NCBI GenBank assembly: GCA_005240015.1
Contig: SBBV01000214.1
Location: forward strand, 1-16,708
Source: Candidatus Odyssella thessalonicensis
GTDB lineage: Bacteria; Pseudomonadota; Alphaproteobacteria; Bin65
Length of the DNA: 16,708 nucleotides
Direction of reading: 5' to 3'
Positions 9,034-15,320 of the stretch are shown here, in pieces (position 1 is the stretch's first letter; each line of letters begins with the position of its first letter). A program made the position numbers and the translations under genes. The notes below the pieces were generated by a model, which had not been told where the DNA came from, searched no databases, and saw only the letters and a program-made list of their open reading frames with translations.

Positions 9034-9156
9034 ATGATTCGCGCGCTTCTTGCGACGATCGCCGCGTGGTTGGTGCTCGGCACCTCGGCGGCGCAAGCCG
9101 ATTATTGGGGACGTTGGGAACCTCTGAACCCGATCTCTATGCCCGCTATTGGGTAG
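9034..9156 (+). CDS. Small ORF for a 40-residue secreted peptide (possibly a truncated gene)
   Basis: This very short ORF has a strong ribosome binding site, GGGAGGAA (9023-9030), three bases before the ATG. The protein is a textbook signal peptide, MIRALLATIAAWLVLGTSAA followed by QA. It leaves a predicted mature peptide of 18 residues, DYWGRWEPLNPISMPAIG, rich in aromatic residues and proline. Either it is a genuine microprotein, or it is the 5' end of a larger secreted protein broken by a frameshift: in the +2 frame the DNA stays open to 9200 and reads PDLYARYWVAQSTYGPTTNG. It lies 82 bases downstream of the RnfD-like gene and upstream of two other secreted cysteine-rich proteins. No family is recognised. 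The start and export signal are convincing; the coding status of the remainder is uncertain. Confidence 0.55.
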   Translation: MIRALLATIAAWLVLGTSAAQADYWGRWEPLNPISMPAIG

Positions 9157-9417
9157 CGCAAAGTACGTATGGCCCGACGACCAACGGTCGAGTAGCATGA
9201 TATATCAGGGCCGGGAAGGTCAGGCGCGCGGTACCGCGCTCGAGACTTGGACCAGAGCGGACCGGCGGGCCTTGCGGCTCCCCTTCGATGTTCCGCGCGT
9301 TCATGCGACCCGCGGCACCTTCATAGTTGATTTCGGTTCTTGCCTGAGACGCATGTGCGGACCCCAGGGTCGCCGATCGGGCGGCCCGGCCGGGTTGCAG
9401 TTCGGGAGGGGCGGGCC
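9157..9417. other. Unassigned 261-bp stretch, possibly decayed coding sequence
   Basis: No confident gene is present between the 40-codon ORF and the next secreted protein. Several frames are open but without a ribosome binding site, family motifs or the strong third-position G/C bias seen elsewhere. The frame continuing to 9200 out of phase with the small ORF is the best hint that this is a frameshifted remnant. The right end supplies the ribosome binding site (GGGAGGG, 9404-9410) of the next gene. No promoter or terminator was recognised. Confidence 0.4.
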
Positions 9418-10017
9418 ATGGCGTGGTCTTCAACCAAGCGCGACGATTATTGCGAGCGCCGGCGCGTCGGCGCGAGCGCATCCCTGCGCCCCTTCTCGTC
9501 GGCCCGCGGTGCGATGCTGTTCCTTGCAGCAATTCTGACGTCGGCAATCGCATCCGAAGCGGTCGCGCAGTCGCACCATACGAACCTTTTCAATCTGAGG
9601 AGGGGGCCGAACCAAACGGTGTGGGCGATCATGTCTCGCGACATGTTCCTCATGTTTGCGCAGCGCGGCGTTGGAAATCCGCCCCCCGGTCCCCTCAAGG
9701 CGCGGCTCGGCAATACGTGTTGGCGCGGTGTAGGGTTATCGTACGATGCCAAAGACGGCCTGACAGCGAAACAGATGCAGCAAGTGCCTCTTCGGGACTG
9801 CGAGCCACCGCCCAACACGCAGCCGGGGAGTGCGTCGGGCTGTTGCTCCTATCTCGTGCGCTACGGCAACAATTGGCAGGGCCGCTGCGGCACCATCTAC
9901 GAGAAGCCCGTCTGCGAGCGGAAGCCCGGCGGCCTCTGGTATCCCCGCACCACGCACGCATGTGCGGAGTTCTGGCGCGGGAATACGCGGCATTGGGCGT
10001 GCCGCCCGAGACGGTGA
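9418..10017 (+). CDS. Unrecognised secreted protein with eight cysteines
   Basis: This 199-residue protein has no recognised family. The ATG at 9418 follows GGGAGGG by seven bases; an internal ATG at 9514 would begin directly at the hydrophobic segment. With the longer start, a basic N-terminal region of about 30 residues precedes the signal sequence MLFLAAILTSAIASEAVA, with likely cleavage near residue 50. The mature region contains eight cysteines (101, 128, 142, 143, 157, 166, 182, 195) including an adjacent pair in GCCSYL, an even number consistent with four disulfides. It is rich in Trp, Tyr and Arg and ends in HWACRPRR. A domain of unknown function stabilised by disulfides, outside the cytoplasm, is the most that can be said. 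The PAN-like gene starts 104 bases downstream on the same strand. Confidence 0.65.
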   Translation: MAWSSTKRDDYCERRRVGASASLRPFSSARGAMLFLAAILTSAIASEAVAQSHHTNLFNLRRGPNQTVWAIMSRDMFLMFAQRGVGNPPPGPLKARLGNTCWRGVGLSYDAKDGLTAKQMQQVPLRDCEPPPNTQPGSASGCCSYLVRYGNNWQGRCGTIYEKPVCERKPGGLWYPRTTHACAEFWRGNTRHWACRPRR

Positions 10018-10021
10018 GTTC

Positions 10022-10045
10022 GCACGCCGCGCCAAGAGGCGCCGG
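10022..10045 (+). repeat. 24-bp imperfect direct repeat, copy 1 (stem-loop)
   Basis: The 24 bases starting GCACGCCGCGCC match 10771-10794 at 21 of 24 positions. Within it GCGCC (10029-10033) and GGCGC (10038-10042) form a five-base stem with loop AAGA. It lies five bases after the stop of the eight-cysteine gene; the other copy lies about 31 bases after the stop of the PAN-like gene. GC-rich composition makes chance similarity possible. Confidence 0.4.
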
Positions 10046-10121
10046 CGCCGCGGGAGTCTCGGGATTGCGCGCGGCCGCACGCCGAGGTCGTGGCGCGCGG
10101 TCGGCTGGATCGGAGGGCAAT

Positions 10122-10739
10122 ATGTTGGCAGTGCGGGAAATGAGCCGGCTCGTCGCGGCCGTCGCCGCAATCGCCAGCGCGCCGGGCTTTGCCGCGGCCC
10201 AGGGGGACGTGGCCCGTTGGCAGATCCGCAACAACACGGGGATCATCGGCCCAAACCTTGACAGAATGGTTCCGCTTTCTGGTGGTCCTTACACATTGTG
10301 TGAGCGGATCTGCCGCGGAGTTCCCGGCTGCCGCGGCTTCACCTACACTCGGCCTGAGTATTCGGGCGGGCAGGGCTGGTGCCGGCTCAAATCACGCGTC
10401 GATCGCCTCACGTCCCACCCCTGCTGCATCGCGGGCATCGCGGTCGCACCGAGCCATCCGGCCAGCGGCTGCTTCGATCCGCAGGGTCGACCGCGCGCCT
10501 CACTCGACGTAGTAGGGGGCGGGGGATATATTTGGAGCGTTTACGTAAATGGGCGAGGGATCGGAACCGTGCCATCGAACACAGTCCGAAGGTACTATTA
10601 CGTTATGCCGCCGGGACGGAACACGGTCCGAGTGATAACGAATCCGGATCAGCGAGTGCGGACGTACACCGTGCTCGTCACGAACAAGGGCGCTGAGACC
10701 TGCCGTTCGATCTACCGCATCACAGTTGGACCATACTGA
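10122..10739 (+). CDS. Secreted PAN/Apple-like domain protein with PEGA-like C-terminal region
   Basis: This 205-residue exported protein starts at the ATG at 10122, preceded by GGAGGG (10112-10117); an in-frame ATG at 10140 is an alternative. The signal peptide spans about residues 1-26 (LVAAVAAIASAPGFAAA). Residues 35-105 follow the PAN/Apple pattern: LCERICRGVPGCRGFTYTR, then WCRLKSRVDRL and a CC pair. This fold generally mediates protein or carbohydrate binding. Residues 136-175 (YIWSVYVNGRGIGTVPSNTV, then a VMPPGRNTVRVI stretch) resemble the PEGA-type beta repeat with its VNG, G-x-x-P and PG-x-x-x-V positions; this is my inference. Eight cysteines are visible (60, 64, 70, 87, 101, 102, 117, 194). 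It probably acts outside the cytoplasm as a binding module; its partner is unknown. No enzyme motif is present. Confidence 0.72.
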   Translation: MLAVREMSRLVAAVAAIASAPGFAAAQGDVARWQIRNNTGIIGPNLDRMVPLSGGPYTLCERICRGVPGCRGFTYTRPEYSGGQGWCRLKSRVDRLTSHPCCIAGIAVAPSHPASGCFDPQGRPRASLDVVGGGGYIWSVYVNGRGIGTVPSNTVRRYYYVMPPGRNTVRVITNPDQRVRTYTVLVTNKGAETCRSIYRITVGPY

Positions 10740-10770
10740 AAAAACGCATCATCGAACCGTCGCCAAGTGC

Positions 10771-10794
10771 GCGCGCCGCGCCAGGAGGCGTCGG
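10771..10794 (+). repeat. 24-bp imperfect direct repeat, copy 2 (stem-loop)
   Basis: Second copy of the sequence at 10022-10045, differing at three positions. The central stem GCGCC / GGCGT keeps pairing through one G-U wobble, with loop AGGA. It lies downstream of the PAN-like gene stop. The rest of the 10740-10941 gap has a GC-rich hairpin at 10885-10906 (AGGG-CGCG / CGCG-CCCT with one bulged T) and no gene. Confidence 0.4.
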
Positions 10795-10941
10795 TTTGCC
10801 GACGGTTCGACGCGGGGCCTGCGCTGGACGCCCTGAGGGCTTTCCCGATCGAAGAGGAGCACCGAGCCCTTGACCTGCACCCACAGGGCGCGCGCAGCGC
10901 GTCCCTACGCGTGAGACGCTTTGACCTAACCAGAACGCGCT

Positions 10942-12174
10942 CTAGTTGCGCGCGGGCGCGTCGCCGAGCTTGCCGGCGTCGCCGGTCTTGAGCGGAGTCG
11001 CCACCGGCACAACCGCCGGCGCAGGCTCCTTGCCGACGCCGTAGCGCGCGAACAGATCGTGCTGCGGCCAGGCTTTGACACGGTTCGCCGCATCCCAGAG
11101 CGCGCGGTACAGATCGGCGCGCACCGGCTTGGATGGTTGCGGCGACATGAATGCGAACCACGCGGCTCCATCGGCGCGCTTGACCGCGAGCGTGGCCAGG
11201 CTCCCAAAGAGCGGGCCGCCCGGAACGTCGATCTGCGTATGGGCCCAGAGGCCGGTGTGCACGAAATTTGCTCCCGCGCCATCTCGGCTCACGACCATGC
11301 CGAGCGTATAGGCGCTATCGCCATCGATCTGCTTGCCTGCGGGCGTCAGCATCCAGCGCTGCGTCGCGGCGTCGATCATCTTGCTGTCGCGATCGAACGC
11401 GGCCAGAAAGGCGAGGTACTCGGCGCCGGAGAGGCTCCAGCCGCCATACGAAGAGAGCGCTGCCCACTTGTCGCTCAGCCTTGCGCCGTGGACGCCGAGC
11501 GGCCGCAGCAGCGTCGTGCGGCAATACTCTTCGTAGGTGCGGCCCGAGGCCTGCTCGATCACCGCGCCGAGAATCAGGTAATTGACGTTGACATATTCAT
11601 AAGCCCGGCCGGGCGCGCGCGTGAGGCGATAGCGCAGTGCGCGGGCCAGCGCCTCGTTCAAATGCGGCTGCGCGCCGCCGTAGGCGCGCAAATGCGCAAG
11701 CAGCGCCGCGCCCGACGCGGGATCCGGGTTGGCGTGGCGGCTGAATCCGCTGCGATGCGTAAGCAGTTGCTCGATGGTTATCATGCGCACGCGCATATCG
11801 GCAGGGTCGCCATGGCGGCGGAAGAAGGGATCGAGCACGTCACCGAGTTTGGTATCGAGCGTAAGCTTACGATCGCGCAACAGCGTGGCGACGCAGGCGC
11901 CGGTGATAGGCTTGGCAAGGCTTGCCAGCGGCAGAGACGCTTCGGGGTCGAGGCCGCCATAACCGCGCACCAGGGCGAGGCGACCGCCGTGGCTCACCGC
12001 CAGGACCCCCTGCGCCACGCGATGGCGGCGCATCCAATCCTTGAAGGCGAGGTCGAAGGCTTCGACGGTCTGGGCCGAGGCGCCGGACGGCGCTGCGAGC
12101 GCGCAAAGCACGAGCACCGCGCCGAGAAGGGCGCGGCCGGAAGCCCGGCGCTGTTTCACTCGTCCCCTTGCCAT
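10942..12174 (-). CDS. Serine hydrolase of the beta-lactamase (class C-like, COG1680) family, exported
   Basis: This protein has 410 residues from the preferred start at 12174; a frame-consistent ATG at 12219 adds 15 residues but has no ribosome binding site. The chosen start gives a basic n-region followed by the hydrophobic stretch ALLGAVLVLCALAAP and signal cleavage after ASA. The three active-site motifs of the fold are present in order: SLAK (Ser85, Lys88), Y-V-N (Tyr194-Asn196) inside YVNVNYLILG, and H-T-G (306-308). The family includes class C beta-lactamases, penicillin-binding DD-peptidases and esterases; HTG in place of KTG is common in the esterase/peptidase-like members, so antibiotic resistance should not be assumed. 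The tail of about 30 residues is Pro/Ala-rich. It is transcribed towards the PAN-like gene and is likely monocistronic. Confidence 0.88.
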   Translation of the reverse strand: MARGRVKQRRASGRALLGAVLVLCALAAPSGASAQTVEAFDLAFKDWMRRHRVAQGVLAVSHGGRLALVRGYGGLDPEASLPLASLAKPITGACVATLLRDRKLTLDTKLGDVLDPFFRRHGDPADMRVRMITIEQLLTHRSGFSRHANPDPASGAALLAHLRAYGGAQPHLNEALARALRYRLTRAPGRAYEYVNVNYLILGAVIEQASGRTYEEYCRTTLLRPLGVHGARLSDKWAALSSYGGWSLSGAEYLAFLAAFDRDSKMIDAATQRWMLTPAGKQIDGDSAYTLGMVVSRDGAGANFVHTGLWAHTQIDVPGGPLFGSLATLAVKRADGAAWFAFMSPQPSKPVRADLYRALWDAANRVKAWPQHDLFARYGVGKEPAPAVVPVATPLKTGDAGKLGDAPARN

Positions 12175-12239
12175 GTCCCGTCGGCCGGACCCCTGGTGCC
12201 CGCCGGCCTCTATTTGCATACGCGAGTTCTCAACGCTTC

Positions 12240-12269
12240 GTTATCCGGCTTCAACCGGTTTTCCATCAA
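12240..12269 (-). promoter_or_regulatory. Possible sigma70-type promoter for the beta-lactamase-family gene
   Basis: Read on the - strand, TTGATG (12264-12269) and GATAAC (12240-12245) are separated by 18 bases and each matches the vegetative consensus at four of six positions. A start a few bases further on would give a leader of roughly 60 bases before the ATG at 12174. It is a weak match, listed because it is the best candidate in the correct place. Confidence 0.25.
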
Positions 12270-12308
12270 GCCAGGCGGGCTAGGCCGAACTGGTTAGCGG
12301 CGCCAAGA

Positions 12309-12470
12309 AAGCCTTCCCCCGCTTGCGGGGGAAGGTTGGATGGGGGTTTGGCCGCTGCACGAGGTCCGATCACCTTGCTAGCGGCGGAAGCAGCGATCTG
12401 CATTGAGCGCGGCGTCTTGCCGTCCTCACCCCCGCCCCGGCCCTCCCCCGCTATTCGCGGGGGCGGGAGC
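12309..12470. repeat. Inverted pair of REP-like palindromes (REPIN-like element)
   Basis: The first palindrome has exact 11-bp arms CCTTCCCCCGC (12312-12322) and GCGGGGGAAGG (12325-12335), followed by TTGGATGGGGGT. The second, in opposite orientation, has CCCCCGC (12445-12451) and GCGGGGG (12457-12463) with a five-base loop, preceded by CACCCCCGCCCCGG. Read on the - strand it repeats the order palindrome, GG-spacer, GGGGG of the first. About 110 bp of unrelated sequence lies between. Such two-palindrome inverted units match the REPIN/BIME type of mobile repeat, usually moved by a RAYT transposase encoded elsewhere. It sits between two - strand genes and could also act as a transcript-end structure for the protease operon. 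Confidence 0.75.
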
Positions 12471-12473
12471 ACG

Positions 12474-13388
12474 CTACAACCCCGGCACCGAGAAATTGCG
12501 CGGGCGCCAGCCCTGCGGCTGGTCGACGAGGCAGACGACCTTGGCGACGATGAGCTTGCCGCGCAGTTCGGCGCCCTGCTGCACCCAGTTGCGCAGGCTC
12601 AACCGCGGAAGCACGGCCGAGTCTTCGGCGGCGGGCGTCACATTGGCGCGGGCGAGCGCGGCGCGCACCGAGCTCATGTCGGAGGTGAAGACGCGGCCGC
12701 GCCGCGTGCTGCCCGCCACCGTCGTGCCGATCACGCGCCCGGCCGTATCGAACACCGGGCCGCCGCTGATGCCGCCCAGATGCTCGTCGCCCTCGGGCAC
12801 GCGCTCCTTCTCGGCCCACACCAGCACCGGCTCGTTGGTGCTGTAGCGCCCCCGCGCGCGCAGCGTGGCGCGGCCGATCAGGGTCGAGAGCACGGCGCCC
12901 GGCTCGCCCTTGGGATAGCCGAAATGGAACGCGGTCTGGTTGAAGCGGGGGTCGTCGCGCGAGAACGCGATGTGTGGCGCGCCGCGATCGGTGCGCAGTA
13001 CTGCGACGTCGGCGGTCGGGTGGATGTAGACGCTGCGCGTCAGGTAGCCCACGCGCGGCCCGGTCAGGACGAAGATGCGCGAGCACCCGTCGGCGACGTG
13101 GCGCGCCGTCACCCAGAGGCCGCGGCTGTCGATCGAGAAGGCCGTGCCGGTCGCCGAGCGCGCTTCGGCCGGCACCGCGATGTCGACCGTGGGATCGCCG
13201 GGCGAGGGCGGCGGCAGCGGGCGCATCCCGTCGGGCCGCGCCACGTCGGGCCGCGGCCGGCGCGGCTGCTCGCGCGGCCGGTCCGGCTCGTAGCGCGGCG
13301 TCTCGCGCTGGAACTCGCCCAGCTGGCCGAGCGCCCCGACCGCGATCAGCGCGATGACCACCAGCAGCGTGATGTGGGTCGAGCGCAT
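12474..13388 (-). CDS. Membrane-anchored trypsin-like serine protease
   Basis: This 304-residue protein has an N-terminal hydrophobic segment (about 5-22) that is probably an uncleaved anchor, and a Pro/Arg-rich linker (30-66). A chymotrypsin-fold protease domain follows, facing the periplasm. The catalytic triad can be read directly: His97 in WVTARHVADGC, Asp127 in PTADVAVLRTD and Ser208 in GGISGGPVFD. The family usually has GNSGGP at the serine, so the Ile before Ser is a small variation. No PDZ domain follows, unlike DegP/HtrA. The C-terminal 70 residues (about 235-304) are unrecognised. The gene starts three bases after the stop of the DUF350 gene, so the two form an operon. Substrates are unknown; regulated proteolysis or envelope quality control is an inference. 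Confidence 0.88.
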   Translation of the reverse strand: MRSTHITLLVVIALIAVGALGQLGEFQRETPRYEPDRPREQPRRPRPDVARPDGMRPLPPPSPGDPTVDIAVPAEARSATGTAFSIDSRGLWVTARHVADGCSRIFVLTGPRVGYLTRSVYIHPTADVAVLRTDRGAPHIAFSRDDPRFNQTAFHFGYPKGEPGAVLSTLIGRATLRARGRYSTNEPVLVWAEKERVPEGDEHLGGISGGPVFDTAGRVIGTTVAGSTRRGRVFTSDMSSVRAALARANVTPAAEDSAVLPRLSLRNWVQQGAELRGKLIVAKVVCLVDQPQGWRPRNFSVPGL

Positions 13389-13391
13389 CGC

Positions 13392-13805
13392 TCAGCGCGT
13401 CACCGCCGTGGCGACGATGGCGCCCGCGGAAATCTTGACGAAGGCCAGGAAGATCGCGGAGGCGAGCTCGCCCGCCGCGATGCGCTTCGGCAGGCCGCGC
13501 AGCACGAGGTCCACCACCTTGAAGCAGATGAGCTGCACGATGACGGTGATGACGCCCCAGAGCAGGATGTCGAGCGAGGTGACGCTGCCGGCAAGACAGC
13601 CCGCGAGCGGAATGGCGAGACCCAGAAACGCGCCGCCCAGCGCCACCGCCGCCGCCGTGTTGCCCTCGCGCACGAGGCGGATGTCCTCGTAGGGCGTGAT
13701 CCACATGTAGATGCCCATCCCGCCGACGAGGATGGCGAAGGTGGTGACGAGATGCAGCGCCAGGACCGGCGCCCCGCTGATGATGCTCTGGATGATGGCG
13801 TCCAT
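13392..13805 (-). CDS. DUF350 family membrane protein
   Basis: This 137-residue protein with four predicted membrane segments matches DUF350 well. The conserved core [19 protein letters not shown] is followed by [15 protein letters not shown], then [18 protein letters not shown], and the last part contains [22 protein letters not shown]350 proteins (YjfL-like) are inner-membrane proteins of unknown function; the duplicated hydrophobic pairs suggest an internal repeat of two helices. The start at 13805 has CTCCCC on the + strand at 13817-13822, that is, GGGGAG upstream on the coding strand, eleven bases away. It leads a two-gene operon with the trypsin-like protease and diverges from lpdA. Confidence 0.88.
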   Translation of the reverse strand: MDAIIQSIISGAPVLALHLVTTFAILVGGMGIYMWITPYEDIRLVREGNTAAAVALGGAFLGLAIPLAGCLAGSVTSLDILLWGVITVIVQLICFKVVDLVLRGLPKRIAAGELASAIFLAFVKISAGAIVATAVTR

Positions 13806-13843
13806 GCGTGCGGTGTCTCCCCTCTGTGGCGCCGCGGCGCTGG

Positions 13844-13873
13844 ATATTAAGGGGCGGGCGGGCTAGTTACCAA
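13844..13873 (-). promoter_or_regulatory. Possible promoter for the DUF350-protease operon
   Basis: On the - strand TTGGTA (13868-13873) and TAATAT (13844-13849) lie 18 bases apart; each matches the vegetative consensus at four of six positions. The AT patch is the only one in this GC-rich divergent gap, which also must hold the lpdA promoter. No clear + strand promoter was recognised. Confidence 0.3.
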
Positions 13874-13921
13874 GCCATCCCCGTCCTATCCATCCCTCCC
13901 TCCACGCAGCGGAAACAATCC

Positions 13922-15310
13922 ATGGCCGAGAGCTACGATCTCGTCATCATCGGCGCGGGCCCCGGCGGTTATGTCGGCGCCATCCGCGCGGCGCAGCTCG
14001 GCATGAAGGTCGGCGTGGTCGAGAAGCGCGCCAAGCTCGGCGGCACGTGCCTGAACGTCGGCTGCATCCCCTCGAAGGCGCTGCTGCACAGCTCGGAGAA
14101 GTACCGCGAGGCGCTCAACGGCTTCGCCAAGCACGGCATCAAGGCGAAGGTCGAGCTCGACCTCGCCCAGATGATGAAGCGCAAGGACGGCGTCGTCGAC
14201 CAGCTCACCAAGGGCGTCGCGTTCCTGTTCAAGAAGAACAAGATCGATCACCTTGTGGGCCACGGCACGATCAAGGCGCCGGGCTTCGTCGAGGTCGACG
14301 GCAAGCCCATCAAGACGAAGAGCATCGTCATCGCCACCGGCTCGGAATCGACGCCGCTGCCCGGTGTGACGGTCGACGAGAAGCGCATCGTCACCTCCAC
14401 CGGCGCGCTCGAGCTCGCGCAGGTGCCGAAGAGCATGGTCGTGGTCGGCGCCGGCTATATCGGCCTCGAGATGGGCTCGGTGTGGAGCCGGCTCGGCGCC
14501 AAGGTCACCGTCGTCGAGTTCCTCGACCGGATCACGCCCGGCATGGACGGCGAGATCGCGCGCCAGCTCCAGCGCGTGCTCGAGAAGCAGGGCCTCGCCT
14601 TCAAGCTCGGCAGCAAGGTCGCCGCGGCCAAGGTCGGCAAGAACGACGTGGCGCTCACGATCGAGCCGGCCAAGGGCGGCGCCCCGGAAGCGCTCAGCGC
14701 CGAGACCGTGCTCGTCGCGATCGGCCGCCGCCCCTACGTCGAAGGTCTCGGCCTCGACGCGGTCGGCGTCGCGCGCGACCAGCGCGGCTTCATCGCGGTC
14801 GACGCCCACTATCAGACCAGCGTGCCCGGCATCTACGCGATCGGCGACGCGATCCCCGGGCCGATGCTCGCGCACAAGGCCGAGGAGGAGGGCGTGGCGC
14901 TCGCCGAGATGCTGGCCGGGCAGGCCGGACACGTGAACTACGAGACCGTGCCCGGCATCGTCTACACCTGGCCCGAGGTGGCGACGGTCGGCCAGACCGA
15001 GGAGCAGCTGAAGGAGGCCGGCATCGCCTACAAGGGCGGGAAGTTCCCGTTCACCGCCAACAGCCGCGGGATCTGCAACGACGAGCGCGACGGCTTCGTC
15101 AAGATCCTCGCCGACGCCAGGACCGACCGCATCCTCGGCGCCCACATCATCGGCGCCGAGGCCGGCGACATGATCCACGCCGTCGTCAACGTGATGGAGT
15201 TCGGCGGCGCGGCCGAGGATCTCGCGCGCAGCTTCCACGCCCACCCCACCTACAACGAGGCGGTGCGCGAGGCCGCGCTGGCGGTGGCGGGGCGGGCGCG
15301 GCAGATCTAA
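13922..15310 (+). CDS. lpdA: Dihydrolipoamide dehydrogenase (E3)
   Basis: This 462-residue flavoprotein reoxidises the dihydrolipoyl arm of SucB, using FAD, a redox disulfide and NAD. The start at 13922 gives [19 protein letters not shown] at the N-terminus, the FAD-binding dinucleotide motif; the open frame upstream has no family similarity. The redox-active disulfide is Cys43 and Cys48 in [13 protein letters not shown]. The NAD-binding motif is [15 protein letters not shown], the second FAD motif is [20 protein letters not shown], and the C-terminal dimer domain supplies His441 and Glu446 in [11 protein letters not shown]. Length and motifs are normal for an active enzyme. GGAAA (13911-13915) is a weak ribosome binding site. 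It may also serve pyruvate dehydrogenase. It is separated from sucB by about 8.5 kb. Confidence 0.97.
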   Translation: MAESYDLVIIGAGPGGYVGAIRAAQLGMKVGVVEKRAKLGGTCLNVGCIPSKALLHSSEKYREALNGFAKHGIKAKVELDLAQMMKRKDGVVDQLTKGVAFLFKKNKIDHLVGHGTIKAPGFVEVDGKPIKTKSIVIATGSESTPLPGVTVDEKRIVTSTGALELAQVPKSMVVVGAGYIGLEMGSVWSRLGAKVTVVEFLDRITPGMDGEIARQLQRVLEKQGLAFKLGSKVAAAKVGKNDVALTIEPAKGGAPEALSAETVLVAIGRRPYVEGLGLDAVGVARDQRGFIAVDAHYQTSVPGIYAIGDAIPGPMLAHKAEEEGVALAEMLAGQAGHVNYETVPGIVYTWPEVATVGQTEEQLKEAGIAYKGGKFPFTANSRGICNDERDGFVKILADARTDRILGAHIIGAEAGDMIHAVVNVMEFGGAAEDLARSFHAHPTYNEAVREAALAVAGRARQI

Positions 15311-15320
15311 AGCACCTTCG

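Noticed and set aside
9149..9538. 129-codon + strand frame across the gap and into the eight-cysteine gene
   Set aside because: No ribosome binding site, Arg/Gly-rich shadow-like sequence, and it overlaps a frame with a signal peptide, good start and ordered cysteines.
12168..13850. 560-codon + strand frame opposite the protease and DUF350 genes
   Set aside because: Asp/Arg/His/Ala-rich shadow sequence crossing the REP-like pair; the - strand genes have full catalytic and family motifs.
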